From NCBI GenBank assembly GCA_964444365.1, contig CAYUHJ010000107.1, positions 1 to 19,896 of the forward strand: a DNA stretch of 19,896 bases, in the 5' to 3' direction. Under the pieces are notes generated by a model that saw nothing but the letters and a program-made list of their open reading frames with translations, was not told the DNA's origin and did not search any database. Positions 1 through 7,634 of the stretch are shown piece by piece. Source of the DNA: CAYUHJ01 sp964444365. GTDB lineage: Bacteria; Planctomycetota; Planctomycetia; Gemmatales; Gemmataceae. Position numbers and translations under genes: made by a program. Numbering within the stretch: position 1 is the stretch's first letter; each line of letters begins with the position of its first letter.

Positions 1-2
1 GC

Positions 3-467
3 GTCAACCCGCCGTCGCCGGCCGAACCGCGGCGGCCGGCCCCGGAGCCGGCCGAACCGCGCCGCCGGCCCCCGGACCGCCCGGTCGAAGCCCCCCCGCC
101 GCCCGTCCGGGACGTGCGGGAGGCGGACGACATCCCGCTCGGCCGGGCGCTGATGGACGACATCGACGACCTGGACGACGTGCCGAGCTACCGGCCGCGG
201 AAGGCCGCTGAGCCGCCGGCGCGGGTCGAGCCGAAACCGGCCGCCCGCACCCCCGCCCGCCGGCCGGCCGAGCCGCCCAAGGAAAAGCCGCCGGCCACGC
301 GGCGGGCGGACAAGCCCGCACCCGCCCCGCCGGAATCGCCCCCGGCGACCGCGAAGGCCGCCCCGCGGACACGGGTCGCGCCGGCGAAGCCGGTCGAGAA
401 GCCCGCGCCGGCCCCGAAGGCCCCGCCCGCGGACGACAACGCCTTCGGCGCGGGGCTGGACGATTGA
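3..467 (+). CDS. C-terminal fragment of a Pro/Ala-rich low-complexity protein
   Basis: The frame is open from the left edge to a TGA at 465-467, so only about 154 C-terminal residues are visible and the true start lies outside the window. The fragment is dominated by Pro, Ala, Arg, Lys and Glu, with repeated PAEPRR-like units near the beginning. An acidic patch rich in Asp (DDIDDLDD) sits around residues 50-60, and the end is an acidic tail (FGAGLDD). This is a disordered linker or tail, as found at the ends of planctomycete regulatory, kinase or cell-envelope proteins. No catalytic domain is visible and the function cannot be assigned. I preferred this strand over the antisense frame because the alternating basic and acidic composition and the clean stop before the next gene's ribosome-binding site fit a real tail. 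An internal GTG at 114 is a less likely start. Confidence 0.55.
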   Translation, partial: VNPPSPAEPRRPAPEPAEPRRRPPDRPVEAPPPPVRDVREADDIPLGRALMDDIDDLDDVPSYRPRKAAEPPARVEPKPAARTPARRPAEPPKEKPPATRRADKPAPAPPESPPATAKAAPRTRVAPAKPVEKPAPAPKAPPADDNAFGAGLDD

Positions 468-527
468 ATGTTGGCGGCTTCCTTTCCTTGACCACTCGTT
501 TGCTGAAGAAAAGAGGCCCCGAACAAC

Positions 528-1085
528 ATGACGCGTTCGGCGAGACGTTCCTTGGAAGAAACGTGGAAGCTCCTCGAAACCGATGGGCGTCAAATGCCTC
601 GCCGTGAAAGCGGAGATCCTTTCGTTCCAAACCGAATGCCCAGCTATGACGACGCCGAACCACTCGGGCTTTCGTACTTCCGCAACGGTGTCGAATCCAC
701 CGATTTGAGCGGTCTGACATTGCCCCGCAGTTTTTTTGGCCGTTCCTCATTTGAAGGCGTCAGTTTTCGAAATACCGACCTTTCCGAATCACGGATGTGT
801 TGGAACGATTTTGTGAGTTGTGATTTTAGCCAAGCTGATTTGAGCGGTTGTGATTTGCGGGCGTCAAACTATAGGGCTTGCAACTTCCGAGGCGCACTAT
901 TGTCACGTGCCGATCTTCGTTGTTCCAGTTACGAGGATTGTGATTTTACGGGTGCAGTGCTGAGTGATGCGATATCTGATATACGGAGTGCAGAAGAGCA
1001 CGGACTGGCGAACAGCCTAACAGATATGCAAAAATCCGTTATGCTATGGTATGAGGAACCTGGCGAAGAACCAGGTGGTGGTTAG
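528..1085 (+). CDS. Pentapeptide-repeat protein
   Basis: A 185-residue protein. Residues about 55-150 carry degenerate A(D/N)Lxx-type repeats such as TDLSG, FRNTDLSES, ADLSG, CDLRA, ADLRC and CDFTG, which fold into a right-handed quadrilateral beta-helix in this family. The N-terminal 45 residues are charged and contain a YDDAEPLGLSYFR segment. The C-terminus ends in an acidic, Gly-rich tail (WYEEPGEEPGGG). The ATG at 528 has an AGAGG about 10 bases upstream. Base composition is lower in G+C than the neighbours (32 of 60 G/C in 841-900, against about 70% nearby), which suggests recent acquisition. There is no signal peptide or membrane segment. Known pentapeptide proteins act as DNA mimics, scaffolds or immunity-like proteins; nothing here decides between these roles. 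Confidence 0.8.
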   Translation: MTRSARRSLEETWKLLETDGRQMPRRESGDPFVPNRMPSYDDAEPLGLSYFRNGVESTDLSGLTLPRSFFGRSSFEGVSFRNTDLSESRMCWNDFVSCDFSQADLSGCDLRASNYRACNFRGALLSRADLRCSSYEDCDFTGAVLSDAISDIRSAEEHGLANSLTDMQKSVMLWYEEPGEEPGGG

Positions 1086-1181
1086 AAAACAAGACACCGA
1101 AGTAGGTGCGCACCAGATGCCCCGCAAGGTCGCGCCGCTGGTGAGCGTTTCATTCCGCCCCACCCGCTCGGGGACTCGGCC

Positions 1182-3938
1182 GTGCCCGTACTCTTTTCGA
1201 TCACGCTCTTCACCAGCGCGACCCTGCTGTTCATGGTCCAGCCGATGGTCGGGAAGATGGTCCTTCCCCTCCTCGGCGGCAGCCCGGCGGCGTGGAACAC
1301 GTGCATGGTGTTCTTCCAGGGGCTGCTGCTGCTCGGGTACCTGTACGCCGACCGGCTGACCGCGAAGCTCGCCCCGGCCCCGCAGGCGAATTGGCACGTC
1401 GTCGTGCTCGCGGGCGTCGGGGGCTGGTTCGCGCTGGCCGCCGCCCTCGCCCCCAGCGGGGCCCCGGTGCCGATTTTCAAGACGCTCGCCCCGCAGGGGG
1501 AAGCCTACCCGATGTTCGGCGTCCTCGCGCTGCTCGGGGCCGCGATCGGGCTGCCGTTCCTGATCGTGTCGACGAGCGCGCCGCTGCTCCAGCGGTGGTT
1601 CGCGTACACCGGCCACCCGAGCAGCAAGGACCCGTACTTCCTGTACGCCACCAGCAACGCCGGCAGCCTGATCTCGCTGCTGGGCTACCCGCTGTTCATC
1701 GAGCCGACGTTCTCGCTCGTCCAGCAGGCGTGGATCTTCGCCGGCGGATTCGTGCTGCTCGCGGTGCTGGTCTACTTCTGCGGGGAGGCGGTGAAGCGAT
1801 CCCCCGGCGCGAACACCCCGCCGCCGAGGCCGACCGCCGACACGACCCCCGACCCGCACGCCCCGACGTGGGCACGAAAAGTGAAATGGATGGCCCTCGC
1901 GTTCGTGCCGTCCAGCCTGATGCTCGGGGTGACGTTCCACATGACGACGGACATCGCGTCCGTGCCGCTGCTGTGGGTGATCCCGCTCGCGCTGTACCTC
2001 GTCACGTTCATCATCGCGTTCGCCCACACCCCGCCCTGGGTGCGGCCGCTGCTCGGCAACGTCAGCCCGGTGGTGACGCTGCTGCTGATCTTCGTGCTCA
2101 TCTCCGGGGTCGGGTCGAGCCGGAACTTCAGCACCTTCAGCCAGCTGGCGCTGCACCTGGCCACGTACTTTTTGGCCGCCCTGATGCTGCACAGCGAACT
2201 GGCCCGCGACCGGCCGGACCCGAAGTACCTGACCGGGTTCTACCTCTGGATCTCGCTCGGCGGCGTGCTCGGCGGGATGTTCAACGCCCTGATCGCCCCG
2301 GTCGCGTTCACGCAGCCGCACGAGTACCCGATCGCCATCGCCATCGGGTGCCTGCTCGTCCCGAACCTCCGCGACCCGAAGGAGGTGGCGGACGAGTGGG
2401 CCGCGATGACGGACACCCAGAAGCTCGTCTCCCGCGGGTTCACGGCGCTGATCCCGGTCGCGATGGTCGCGTTCGTGGGCTGGATGACGCTGCTGCCGGA
2501 CAAGTTCCCCGAGACGTTCGGCGGCGCGGTCGGGTGGGTCGCGGGGGTCATCACCGGCGGGTTCGACCTCGTCGGCAGTAAGGTCAAGGTGGGGTCGGAG
2601 ACCATCAGCATCCTGGCGATCTACGCGCTGCCGTGCATCCTGTGCTTCCTGTTCATCGACAAGCCCGTGCGGTTCGGGCTGTGCGTGGGGGCGGTGCTGT
2701 TCGTCAACGCCTTCCGCAGCGAGCGGGTGTCCGCCCTCGCGGCCAGCGAGCGGAGCTTCTTCGGCATCCTGAAGGTGGACGGGTACACGGCCAAGACCGG
2801 GGAGCGGCGGCTGATCGCGTTCGCCCGCCCCAACGCCGTGCCGGGGGCGGAGGAAGAGGAGCCGCCCCACCCGGTCCTCGTGCGGTACGGGTACCGGAAG
2901 CTGTCCCACGGCACCACGCTGCACGGGATGCAGGCGGCGGACCGGCACACCCTGACGCAGTTCGCCACCGAGCCGACCTTCTGGCGGGGGCTGAACCGCA
3001 GCGCGAAGGTCGAGTGGATGGCCGAGGCCGTCATGCGCGACGACGTGCGGCTGTTCGGGGCCTCGAACCCGTGGGACGCCGTCCTCCTCGCCGGGGTGCA
3101 GACCGGCTGGGACTTCCGCCAGGAGCCGCTGACGTACTACCACCGCACCGGCCCGGTCGGCGAGATCGTCCGCGAGTTCCGCACCCGCAACCCGAAGGCC
3201 GACATCGGCATGGTCGGCCTCGGCACCGGGTCGATCGCCTGCTACGCCCTGCCGGGGCAGAGCCTCACGTTCTACGAGATCGACCCCACCGTGCTGAAAC
3301 TCGTCGAGGGGGACGAGCACTTCACGTTCGTCTCGGACGCCCGCAAACGGGGCGCGAACGTGAACTTCGTCCTCGGCGACGCCCGGCTGAAGTTGGAAGA
3401 GCAAAAGGACACGAAATACGGCCTGCTGCTGATCGACGCCTTCAGTTCGGACTCGATTCCGATCCACCTGCTCACCAAGGAGGCGGTGCAACTGTACACG
3501 GACCGCCTCGCCCCCGGCGGGCTGCTCGCGATCCACATCTCGAACCGGTACGTGATGCTGGAGCCGGTGTGTGCCATTCTGGCGAAGGAACTCGGCCTGG
3601 CCTGCCGCATTTCGAGCGACACGGTCCACGACGACCCGTCGTGGATCAACCCGTACCCGGGGAAGACGTCGTCGTCGTGGGTGGTGATGGCCCGGTCCGA
3701 GGAAGACCTCGGCGGGCTCGGCATCGAAGACCCGAAGGGGGGCGGCGGGCTGGCGGCGCTGACGGGCATGGCCGCGTGGTTCGACTTCCGCCCGTGGGAG
3801 CGGATCAAGATCGACAAGAACGTCCCCGCCTGGACGGACGACTATTCGGACGTGCTGCGCGTCATGCGGCTGGGCGAGATCCGCTGGGTCCGCCGGCAGT
3901 TCGGCCTGCCGGTGGCGAACGAAGAGTCCGAGGATTGA
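1182..3938 (+). CDS. Polytopic membrane protein fused to a spermidine-synthase-like domain
   Basis: A 918-residue protein. The first ~530 residues hold about a dozen hydrophobic membrane segments, the first beginning at the N-terminus (SITLFTSATLLFMVQPMVGK). The C-terminal ~270 residues form a Rossmann-type aminopropyltransferase/methyltransferase domain. It has a nucleotide-binding loop GLGTGS (about 679-684), an acidic residue in YEIDPT (about 697-702), a GDAR segment near 733 and IDAFSSDSIPIHLLT near 751. This is the architecture annotated in many bacteria as fused MFS/spermidine synthase. Whether it makes polyamines is not established for the family; a transport-coupled transferase is equally possible. 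GTG at 1182 is the first start codon in frame, and the membrane segment begins directly after it. The stop is 6 bases before the ATP-grasp gene, so the two may be co-transcribed, but a functional link to the methanopterin genes is only inferred from position. Confidence 0.85.
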   Translation: MPVLFSITLFTSATLLFMVQPMVGKMVLPLLGGSPAAWNTCMVFFQGLLLLGYLYADRLTAKLAPAPQANWHVVVLAGVGGWFALAAALAPSGAPVPIFKTLAPQGEAYPMFGVLALLGAAIGLPFLIVSTSAPLLQRWFAYTGHPSSKDPYFLYATSNAGSLISLLGYPLFIEPTFSLVQQAWIFAGGFVLLAVLVYFCGEAVKRSPGANTPPPRPTADTTPDPHAPTWARKVKWMALAFVPSSLMLGVTFHMTTDIASVPLLWVIPLALYLVTFIIAFAHTPPWVRPLLGNVSPVVTLLLIFVLISGVGSSRNFSTFSQLALHLATYFLAALMLHSELARDRPDPKYLTGFYLWISLGGVLGGMFNALIAPVAFTQPHEYPIAIAIGCLLVPNLRDPKEVADEWAAMTDTQKLVSRGFTALIPVAMVAFVGWMTLLPDKFPETFGGAVGWVAGVITGGFDLVGSKVKVGSETISILAIYALPCILCFLFIDKPVRFGLCVGAVLFVNAFRSERVSALAASERSFFGILKVDGYTAKTGERRLIAFARPNAVPGAEEEEPPHPVLVRYGYRKLSHGTTLHGMQAADRHTLTQFATEPTFWRGLNRSAKVEWMAEAVMRDDVRLFGASNPWDAVLLAGVQTGWDFRQEPLTYYHRTGPVGEIVREFRTRNPKADIGMVGLGTGSIACYALPGQSLTFYEIDPTVLKLVEGDEHFTFVSDARKRGANVNFVLGDARLKLEEQKDTKYGLLLIDAFSSDSIPIHLLTKEAVQLYTDRLAPGGLLAIHISNRYVMLEPVCAILAKELGLACRISSDTVHDDPSWINPYPGKTSSSWVVMARSEEDLGGLGIEDPKGGGGLAALTGMAAWFDFRPWERIKIDKNVPAWTDDYSDVLRVMRLGEIRWVRRQFGLPVANEESED

Positions 3939-3944
3939 ACCGCG

Positions 3945-5153
3945 ATGGCCGAGCGGGTGCTGATCCTGGGGGCGTCCGCCCGCGCCGCCGCCGCGTCCGC
4001 CCGGCGGGCGGGCCTGGACCCGTTCGCCATCGACCTGTTCGCCGACCGCGACACCAAGCAAATCTGCGAAGTCCTGCGCTGCCCGTTCGAGGACTACCCC
4101 GAGGGGCTATTCCGCCTCGCGCGAACCGCCCCGCCGATGCCGTGGATGTATACGGGCGGGTTGGAGAATTACCCGGAACTGGTCGGCGAACTGGCGAAGG
4201 AACGGGAACTGTGGGGGAACCACGGGCGGTGGTTGGAGAACATTCGCGACCCGTTCCGCTTCCATGCAATTTGTGAAGCTCACGGGTATCACTCACCTTC
4301 ACTCTGTCCATTTGGCCGCCCCAAGCCAGACAATGATGTCTGGTTGACGAAGCACAGTCGCAGTGCGGGGGGGATTGCAATTCGCGAGTATATCTACGGT
4401 GATGAACATTCGATTGGAAGCGACTACATTCAACGCTTCATGCGAGGCGCACCGATGTCGGCACTCTTCATGATGACGCCTTGGAGAAGCTACTTCCTGG
4501 GCGGTACAAAACAGTTGGCTGGCGAGCAATGGCTGCATTCCGAGCGGTTCGCGTATTGCGGCAATATCGGGCCAATCGAAGTTGAGGCAGCACTGTCCCA
4601 ATCACTTCGCAGGCTCGGTGGGATCATCGCACAATACGGTCCGAATTTCGGGCTCGTCGGCCTCGACTTCATCGTCAATGAAGAGGCACATGTTATCCCG
4701 CTTGAAGTGAATCCTCGATACACCGCATCCGTCGAAGTACACGAGCTGGGTTTCAAGGAGCGATACATCGACTGGCATCGCATGTGTTCGCTGTGCATGG
4801 ATGATGTTGATGATGGCGATGAGGAATGGCGTGAGCCGGCCAACTTTGTGCGTCACACCGTCATCGGCAAAGCCATCTACTACGCCCCCGCCCGACTCAC
4901 GTTCCCCGGTTCCGGCCCGTGGGACGACAGCCTCGCCCGCGCCGCCGACGTGTGGACCCGACCCGACTTCGCCGACATCCCGCACCCCGGCGACGTGATC
5001 GAGGCGGGGCAGCCGATCCTCACCATCCTGACCGACGCCGACACCGAGGCCGGGTGCCTCGCCAAGCTGAAGGCCCGCGCCGCCGAGCTCGACCGGCTGT
5101 TCGGCTTCGCCACCCTGACTCCCGTTCCCTCCCCCCTTGAGGGGGAGGGTTAG
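3945..5153 (+). CDS. ATP-grasp ligase of the methanopterin gene island
   Basis: A 402-residue ATP-grasp protein. It starts with a Rossmann-like segment (RVLILGASARAAA), followed by an ATP-binding region with WLTKHSRSAGG near residue 133. The metal/ATP-binding end reads GLVGLDFIVNEE then IPLEVNPRY (E253-R256 region), as in carboxylate-amine ligases of the COG2232 type. Such proteins accompany mch in the methanopterin islands of methylotrophs and planctomycetes and are thought to act in cofactor assembly; the exact substrate is not known. ATG at 3945 lies 6 bases after the preceding stop. Two oddities are visible. The middle of the gene (about 4255-4860) has much lower G+C than both ends (31/60 at 4261-4320 against 44/60 at 4081-4140). 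The last residues (TPVPSPLEGEG) are encoded by the left arm of a palindromic repeat, so the original C-terminus was probably shorter or different. Confidence 0.8.
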   Translation: MAERVLILGASARAAAASARRAGLDPFAIDLFADRDTKQICEVLRCPFEDYPEGLFRLARTAPPMPWMYTGGLENYPELVGELAKERELWGNHGRWLENIRDPFRFHAICEAHGYHSPSLCPFGRPKPDNDVWLTKHSRSAGGIAIREYIYGDEHSIGSDYIQRFMRGAPMSALFMMTPWRSYFLGGTKQLAGEQWLHSERFAYCGNIGPIEVEAALSQSLRRLGGIIAQYGPNFGLVGLDFIVNEEAHVIPLEVNPRYTASVEVHELGFKERYIDWHRMCSLCMDDVDDGDEEWREPANFVRHTVIGKAIYYAPARLTFPGSGPWDDSLARAADVWTRPDFADIPHPGDVIEAGQPILTILTDADTEAGCLAKLKARAAELDRLFGFATLTPVPSPLEGEG

Positions 5154-5215
5154 GGTGGGGGGTGGAGACTCCACCACCGAAGCGACCCCCACCCTCCCCC
5201 CTCCCAGGGGGAGGG
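5127..5215. repeat. Compound GC-rich palindromic (REP-like) element
   Basis: Three hairpins lie in tandem. The first is a 9-bp stem CCCTCCCCC (5127-5135) with GGGGGAGGG (5141-5149). The second is a perfect palindrome GGTGGAG-A-CTCCACC (5161-5175). It is nested inside an outer pair, AGGGTGGGGG (5152-5161) with CCCCCACCCT (5186-5195). The third is CCCTCCCCC (5192-5200) with GGGGGAGGG (5207-5215). The arrangement is typical of dispersed palindromic repeats in GC-rich bacterial genomes. It fills most of the gap between the ATP-grasp gene and mch, overlaps the 3' end of the ATP-grasp reading frame and ends 20 bases before the mch start. There is no T-run, so it is not a classical terminator, though it could attenuate transcription or protect an RNA end. 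Confidence 0.8.
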
Positions 5216-5234
5216 AGAAAGAAGAGGACGAACC

Positions 5235-6167
5235 GTGCCGACCATGAACGACCGGGCGAACCGCGTCGCGGACGAACTCGAGCGCGACGCCGACCGGCTG
5301 CGGGTGGCCGTCTCGCGCGTCGGCGGGGCGCGGGTCATCGACTGCGGCGGGGCCGTCACCGGCAGCCTGTCCGCCGGCGTGCTGATGGCCCGCGCCTGCC
5401 TCGCCGACCTCGCGGACGTCCAACTCGTCCCCGATGCGTTCGGCCCTGCCGTGCAGGTGCGGACCGACGACCCCGTCCGCGCGTGCCTCGGGTCGCAGTA
5501 CGCCGGCTGGCAGGTGAAGGCCGAAAAGTTCTTCGCGATGGGGTCCGGACCGATGCGCGCCGCGGCCGCCCGGGAGGAGATCTTTTCGCACATCCCCGCG
5601 AAGGAAGAGTCCGCGGTCGCCGTCGGCGTGCTGGAAACGAAGCGGCACCCCACCGAGGAAGTGATCAGCGGCATCGTCGAAAAGTTGCCGACCGTCGTCG
5701 AGAAGCTGACGCTGCTCGTCGCCCCCGCCGCGTCCATTGCCGGCACGCTGCAAGTCGTCGCCCGGTCCGTCGAAACCGCGTTGCACAAGCTCCACGAACT
5801 GAAGTTCGACGTGAACCAGGTCGTTTCCGGGTACGGCGTCGCCCCGCTTCCGCCCGTGGCGAAGGACGAACTCGGCGCGATCGGCCGGACGAACGACGCC
5901 ATTCTGTACGGCGGCCGGGTGACGCTGTGGGGGCGGGCCGACGACGAGCAACTCGAAGCGATCGGCCCGCGAGTCCCATCGAGCGGCTCGAAGGACCACG
6001 GTGCCCCGTTCGCCGAGATTTTTGCCCGCTACGGCGACTTCTATCAGATCGACCCGCTGCTGTTCTCCCCCGCGGAAGTGACGTTCGTGAACCTCAAGAC
6101 GGGCCGCGCGTTCACCTTCGGCCGGTGCGAACCGGGGTTGTTGCGGAAGTCGTTCTTCGGGGGATAA
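5235..6167 (+). CDS. mch: Methenyltetrahydromethanopterin cyclohydrolase
   Basis: A 310-residue protein, close to the usual Mch length of about 320. Mch interconverts methenyl-H4MPT and formyl-H4MPT in the cytoplasm, a central step of methanopterin-linked C1 transfer in methylotrophs, planctomycetes and archaea. Family signatures include DCGGAVTGSLSAG (about residue 36), GSQYAGW (about 86), a GSGPMRAAAAREE stretch (about 103), PTEEVISGIVEKLP, LLVAPAASIAGT (about 163) and NDAILYGGRV. GTG at 5235 has AAGAGG 7 bases upstream; an ATG three codons later would sit too far from it, so GTG is preferred. The neighbours are an ATP-grasp gene upstream across the repeat and Uma2, RimK-like, CitG-like and PTPS-like genes downstream. 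In bacteria the pathway serves formaldehyde oxidation or detoxification. Confidence 0.95.
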   Translation: MPTMNDRANRVADELERDADRLRVAVSRVGGARVIDCGGAVTGSLSAGVLMARACLADLADVQLVPDAFGPAVQVRTDDPVRACLGSQYAGWQVKAEKFFAMGSGPMRAAAAREEIFSHIPAKEESAVAVGVLETKRHPTEEVISGIVEKLPTVVEKLTLLVAPAASIAGTLQVVARSVETALHKLHELKFDVNQVVSGYGVAPLPPVAKDELGAIGRTNDAILYGGRVTLWGRADDEQLEAIGPRVPSSGSKDHGAPFAEIFARYGDFYQIDPLLFSPAEVTFVNLKTGRAFTFGRCEPGLLRKSFFGG

Positions 6168-6198
6168 ACTGAAGCGGGTGCAAGCACAGGAGTTCGAG

Positions 6199-6771
6199 AT
6201 GGCCGCCGCGACACAACGATTCATCACTGCCGCAGCCTTTGATGACCTGCCGAACACCCAAGGCTACGAGTTGATTGACGGGCACCTGCGGAGGAAAAGC
6301 ATGGGTGCGGAATCAAGCTGGATTCAAGTCACCCTCGGTGCGCTACTCGTGACCCATGTCCGTGCCGGTGGATACGGGTTCGTATTCGATTCCGAGTGCA
6401 GTTACGACTGCTTTCCCCGACGGCCGAACCGGGTTCGGAAGCCGGACGTTTCCTTCGTCCGACTTGGGCGACTTCCCGACAACCGGATACCGACCGGTTC
6501 CATTCGCATCGCACCCGATTTCGTCATTGAAGTGGTTTCTCCGCGAGACAAGGTGACCGTACTAGCCGACAAAATCGCGGACTACGAGTCCGCTGCCGTT
6601 CCTCTGATTTGGGTCGTCTACCCGAGCAACCGGATCGTTCAAGTCCGCACCCAGGGGGCAATCCGCGAGTTCGGTGGTCAAGATGAACTGACCGGTGACC
6701 CCGTGCTTCCGGGGTTCCGCGTGCGGGTGGCGGACCTGTTCCCGCCGCCCGCGGAAGGCCCCGCGCCGTGA
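6199..6771 (+). CDS. Uma2-family putative restriction-like endonuclease (DUF820)
   Basis: A 190-residue protein with the Uma2/DUF820 layout. It has an N-terminal FDDLPNTQGYELIDGHL segment, then the PD-(D/E)XK-like core RKPDVSFVR, PDFVIEVVSP and a lysine-containing helix before PLIWVVYP. The family is greatly expanded in cyanobacteria and planctomycetes. It is structurally related to restriction-type nucleases, but the biological role is unclear. ATG at 6199 is preferred over the upstream GTG at 6178 because AGGAG lies 6 bases before it. The stop overlaps the start of the RimK-like gene by 4 bases (GTGA), so it is translated within the methanopterin operon although it has no evident role in it. 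It looks like an accessory gene inserted between mch and the downstream ligase. Confidence 0.85.
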   Translation: MAAATQRFITAAAFDDLPNTQGYELIDGHLRRKSMGAESSWIQVTLGALLVTHVRAGGYGFVFDSECSYDCFPRRPNRVRKPDVSFVRLGRLPDNRIPTGSIRIAPDFVIEVVSPRDKVTVLADKIADYESAAVPLIWVVYPSNRIVQVRTQGAIREFGGQDELTGDPVLPGFRVRVADLFPPPAEGPAP

Positions 6772-7634
6772 GAATCGCAATCCTCTCCGGCGGGACCGGC
6801 TGGCACGTTCAGGACGTGCTCCGGGCCGCGGGCGAACTCGGACACGTCGCCGAAATCGTCGACTTTCGCGGTATTTCCGCGGCGTCGCCCGCCACGCATC
6901 GAAGTGGCGAACCGCTTGCGGGATTCGACGCGGCGCTCGTGCGGACGATGCCGGCGGGGTCGCTGGAACAGATCGTCTTTCGCATGGACCTACTCCACGC
7001 GGCGGCGGCGAACGGGGTGAAGGTGCTGAATTCCCCGCGGGCGTTGGAAGCGTGCGTCGACAAGTTCCTGACGAACGCGCGGCTCGTGCGGGCGGGGTTG
7101 CCGGTGCCGGTGACAGTGGTGTGTCAGCGGTGGGACGACGCGATGACGGCGTTCGCGGAACTCGGCGGTGATGTCGTTGTGAAGCCGTTGTTCGGCTCCG
7201 AGGGGCGGGGGATGGTCCGCGTGTCGGACCCGGAACTCGCGTGGCGAACCTTCCGGGCCATCGAACAAACCGGCGGCGTGCTCTACCTGCAAAAGTTCGT
7301 CCGGCACCCCGGCTGGGACTTGAGGGCGTTCGTGATCGGCGGCCGGGTCGTCGCAGGAATGAAGCGGACCTCGCGAAGCGACTGGCGGACGAACGTCGCC
7401 CAGGGCGGCACCGCCGAGCGGGTCGAACTCGCCCCGGCGGAACGCGAACTCGCCGTGCGGGCGGCGAACGCGGTCGGGGCCGCGGTCTGCGGCGTCGATC
7501 TGCTTCCGGGGCCGGCCGGCGAGATGTTCGTGATCGAGGTCAACGCCGTCCCCGGCTGGCGGGCACTGTCGGCGGCGTGCGAACTCGACGTGGCGAAAGC
7601 GATCGTGCGGTATCTGGCGGAGGTGCATGTGTGA
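6768..7634 (+). CDS. RimK/MptN-like ATP-grasp ligase
   Basis: A 288-residue ATP-grasp enzyme of the RimK type. It has an N-terminal Rossmann-like region (RIAILSGGTGWHVQDVL), the ATP-binding strand and glycine loop VVKPLFGSEGRGMVRV (from about residue 134), and a C-terminal metal site CGVDLLPG and VIEVNAVPGW (about 246-260). In archaea MptN adds glutamate to tetrahydromethanopterin to make tetrahydrosarcinapterin, and RimK-like genes are regular members of bacterial methanopterin islands. A glutamate- or amino-acid-ligating step on the pterin cofactor is therefore the best guess, but the substrate cannot be read from sequence. The GTG start overlaps the Uma2 stop by 4 bases, and the stop overlaps the next ATG by one base (TGATG). 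It is much shorter than the ATP-grasp protein at 3945 and belongs to a different subfamily. Confidence 0.88.
   Translation: MRIAILSGGTGWHVQDVLRAAGELGHVAEIVDFRGISAASPATHRSGEPLAGFDAALVRTMPAGSLEQIVFRMDLLHAAAANGVKVLNSPRALEACVDKFLTNARLVRAGLPVPVTVVCQRWDDAMTAFAELGGDVVVKPLFGSEGRGMVRVSDPELAWRTFRAIEQTGGVLYLQKFVRHPGWDLRAFVIGGRVVAGMKRTSRSDWRTNVAQGGTAERVELAPAERELAVRAANAVGAAVCGVDLLPGPAGEMFVIEVNAVPGWRALSAACELDVAKAIVRYLAEVHV

Noticed and set aside
4..750. Minus-strand frame over the Pro/Ala-rich tail and the pentapeptide gene
   Set aside because: It crosses two plus-strand genes and yields an Arg/Pro/Ala-rich product typical of an antisense shadow.
1053..1078. Short inverted repeat ACCTGG/CCAGGT at the end of the pentapeptide gene
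   Set aside because: It is inside coding sequence, has only a 6-bp stem and no T-run, so it is not a credible terminator.
1105..1114. Palindrome GGTGCGCACC upstream of the membrane protein gene
   Set aside because: A 10-base GC-rich palindrome is expected by chance in this composition and has no second copy or promoter context that I can see.
1044..4061. Very long minus-strand open frame (1005 codons) opposite the membrane-spermidine-synthase gene
   Set aside because: It is a shadow of high-GC coding on the plus strand: the product is an Arg/Gly/Pro/His-rich string without domains, while the plus frame has clear membrane segments and motifs.
4602..6257. Minus-strand open frame of 551 codons across the ATP-grasp gene and mch
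   Set aside because: It runs through the palindromic repeat and opposite two well-supported genes, and its product is low-complexity.
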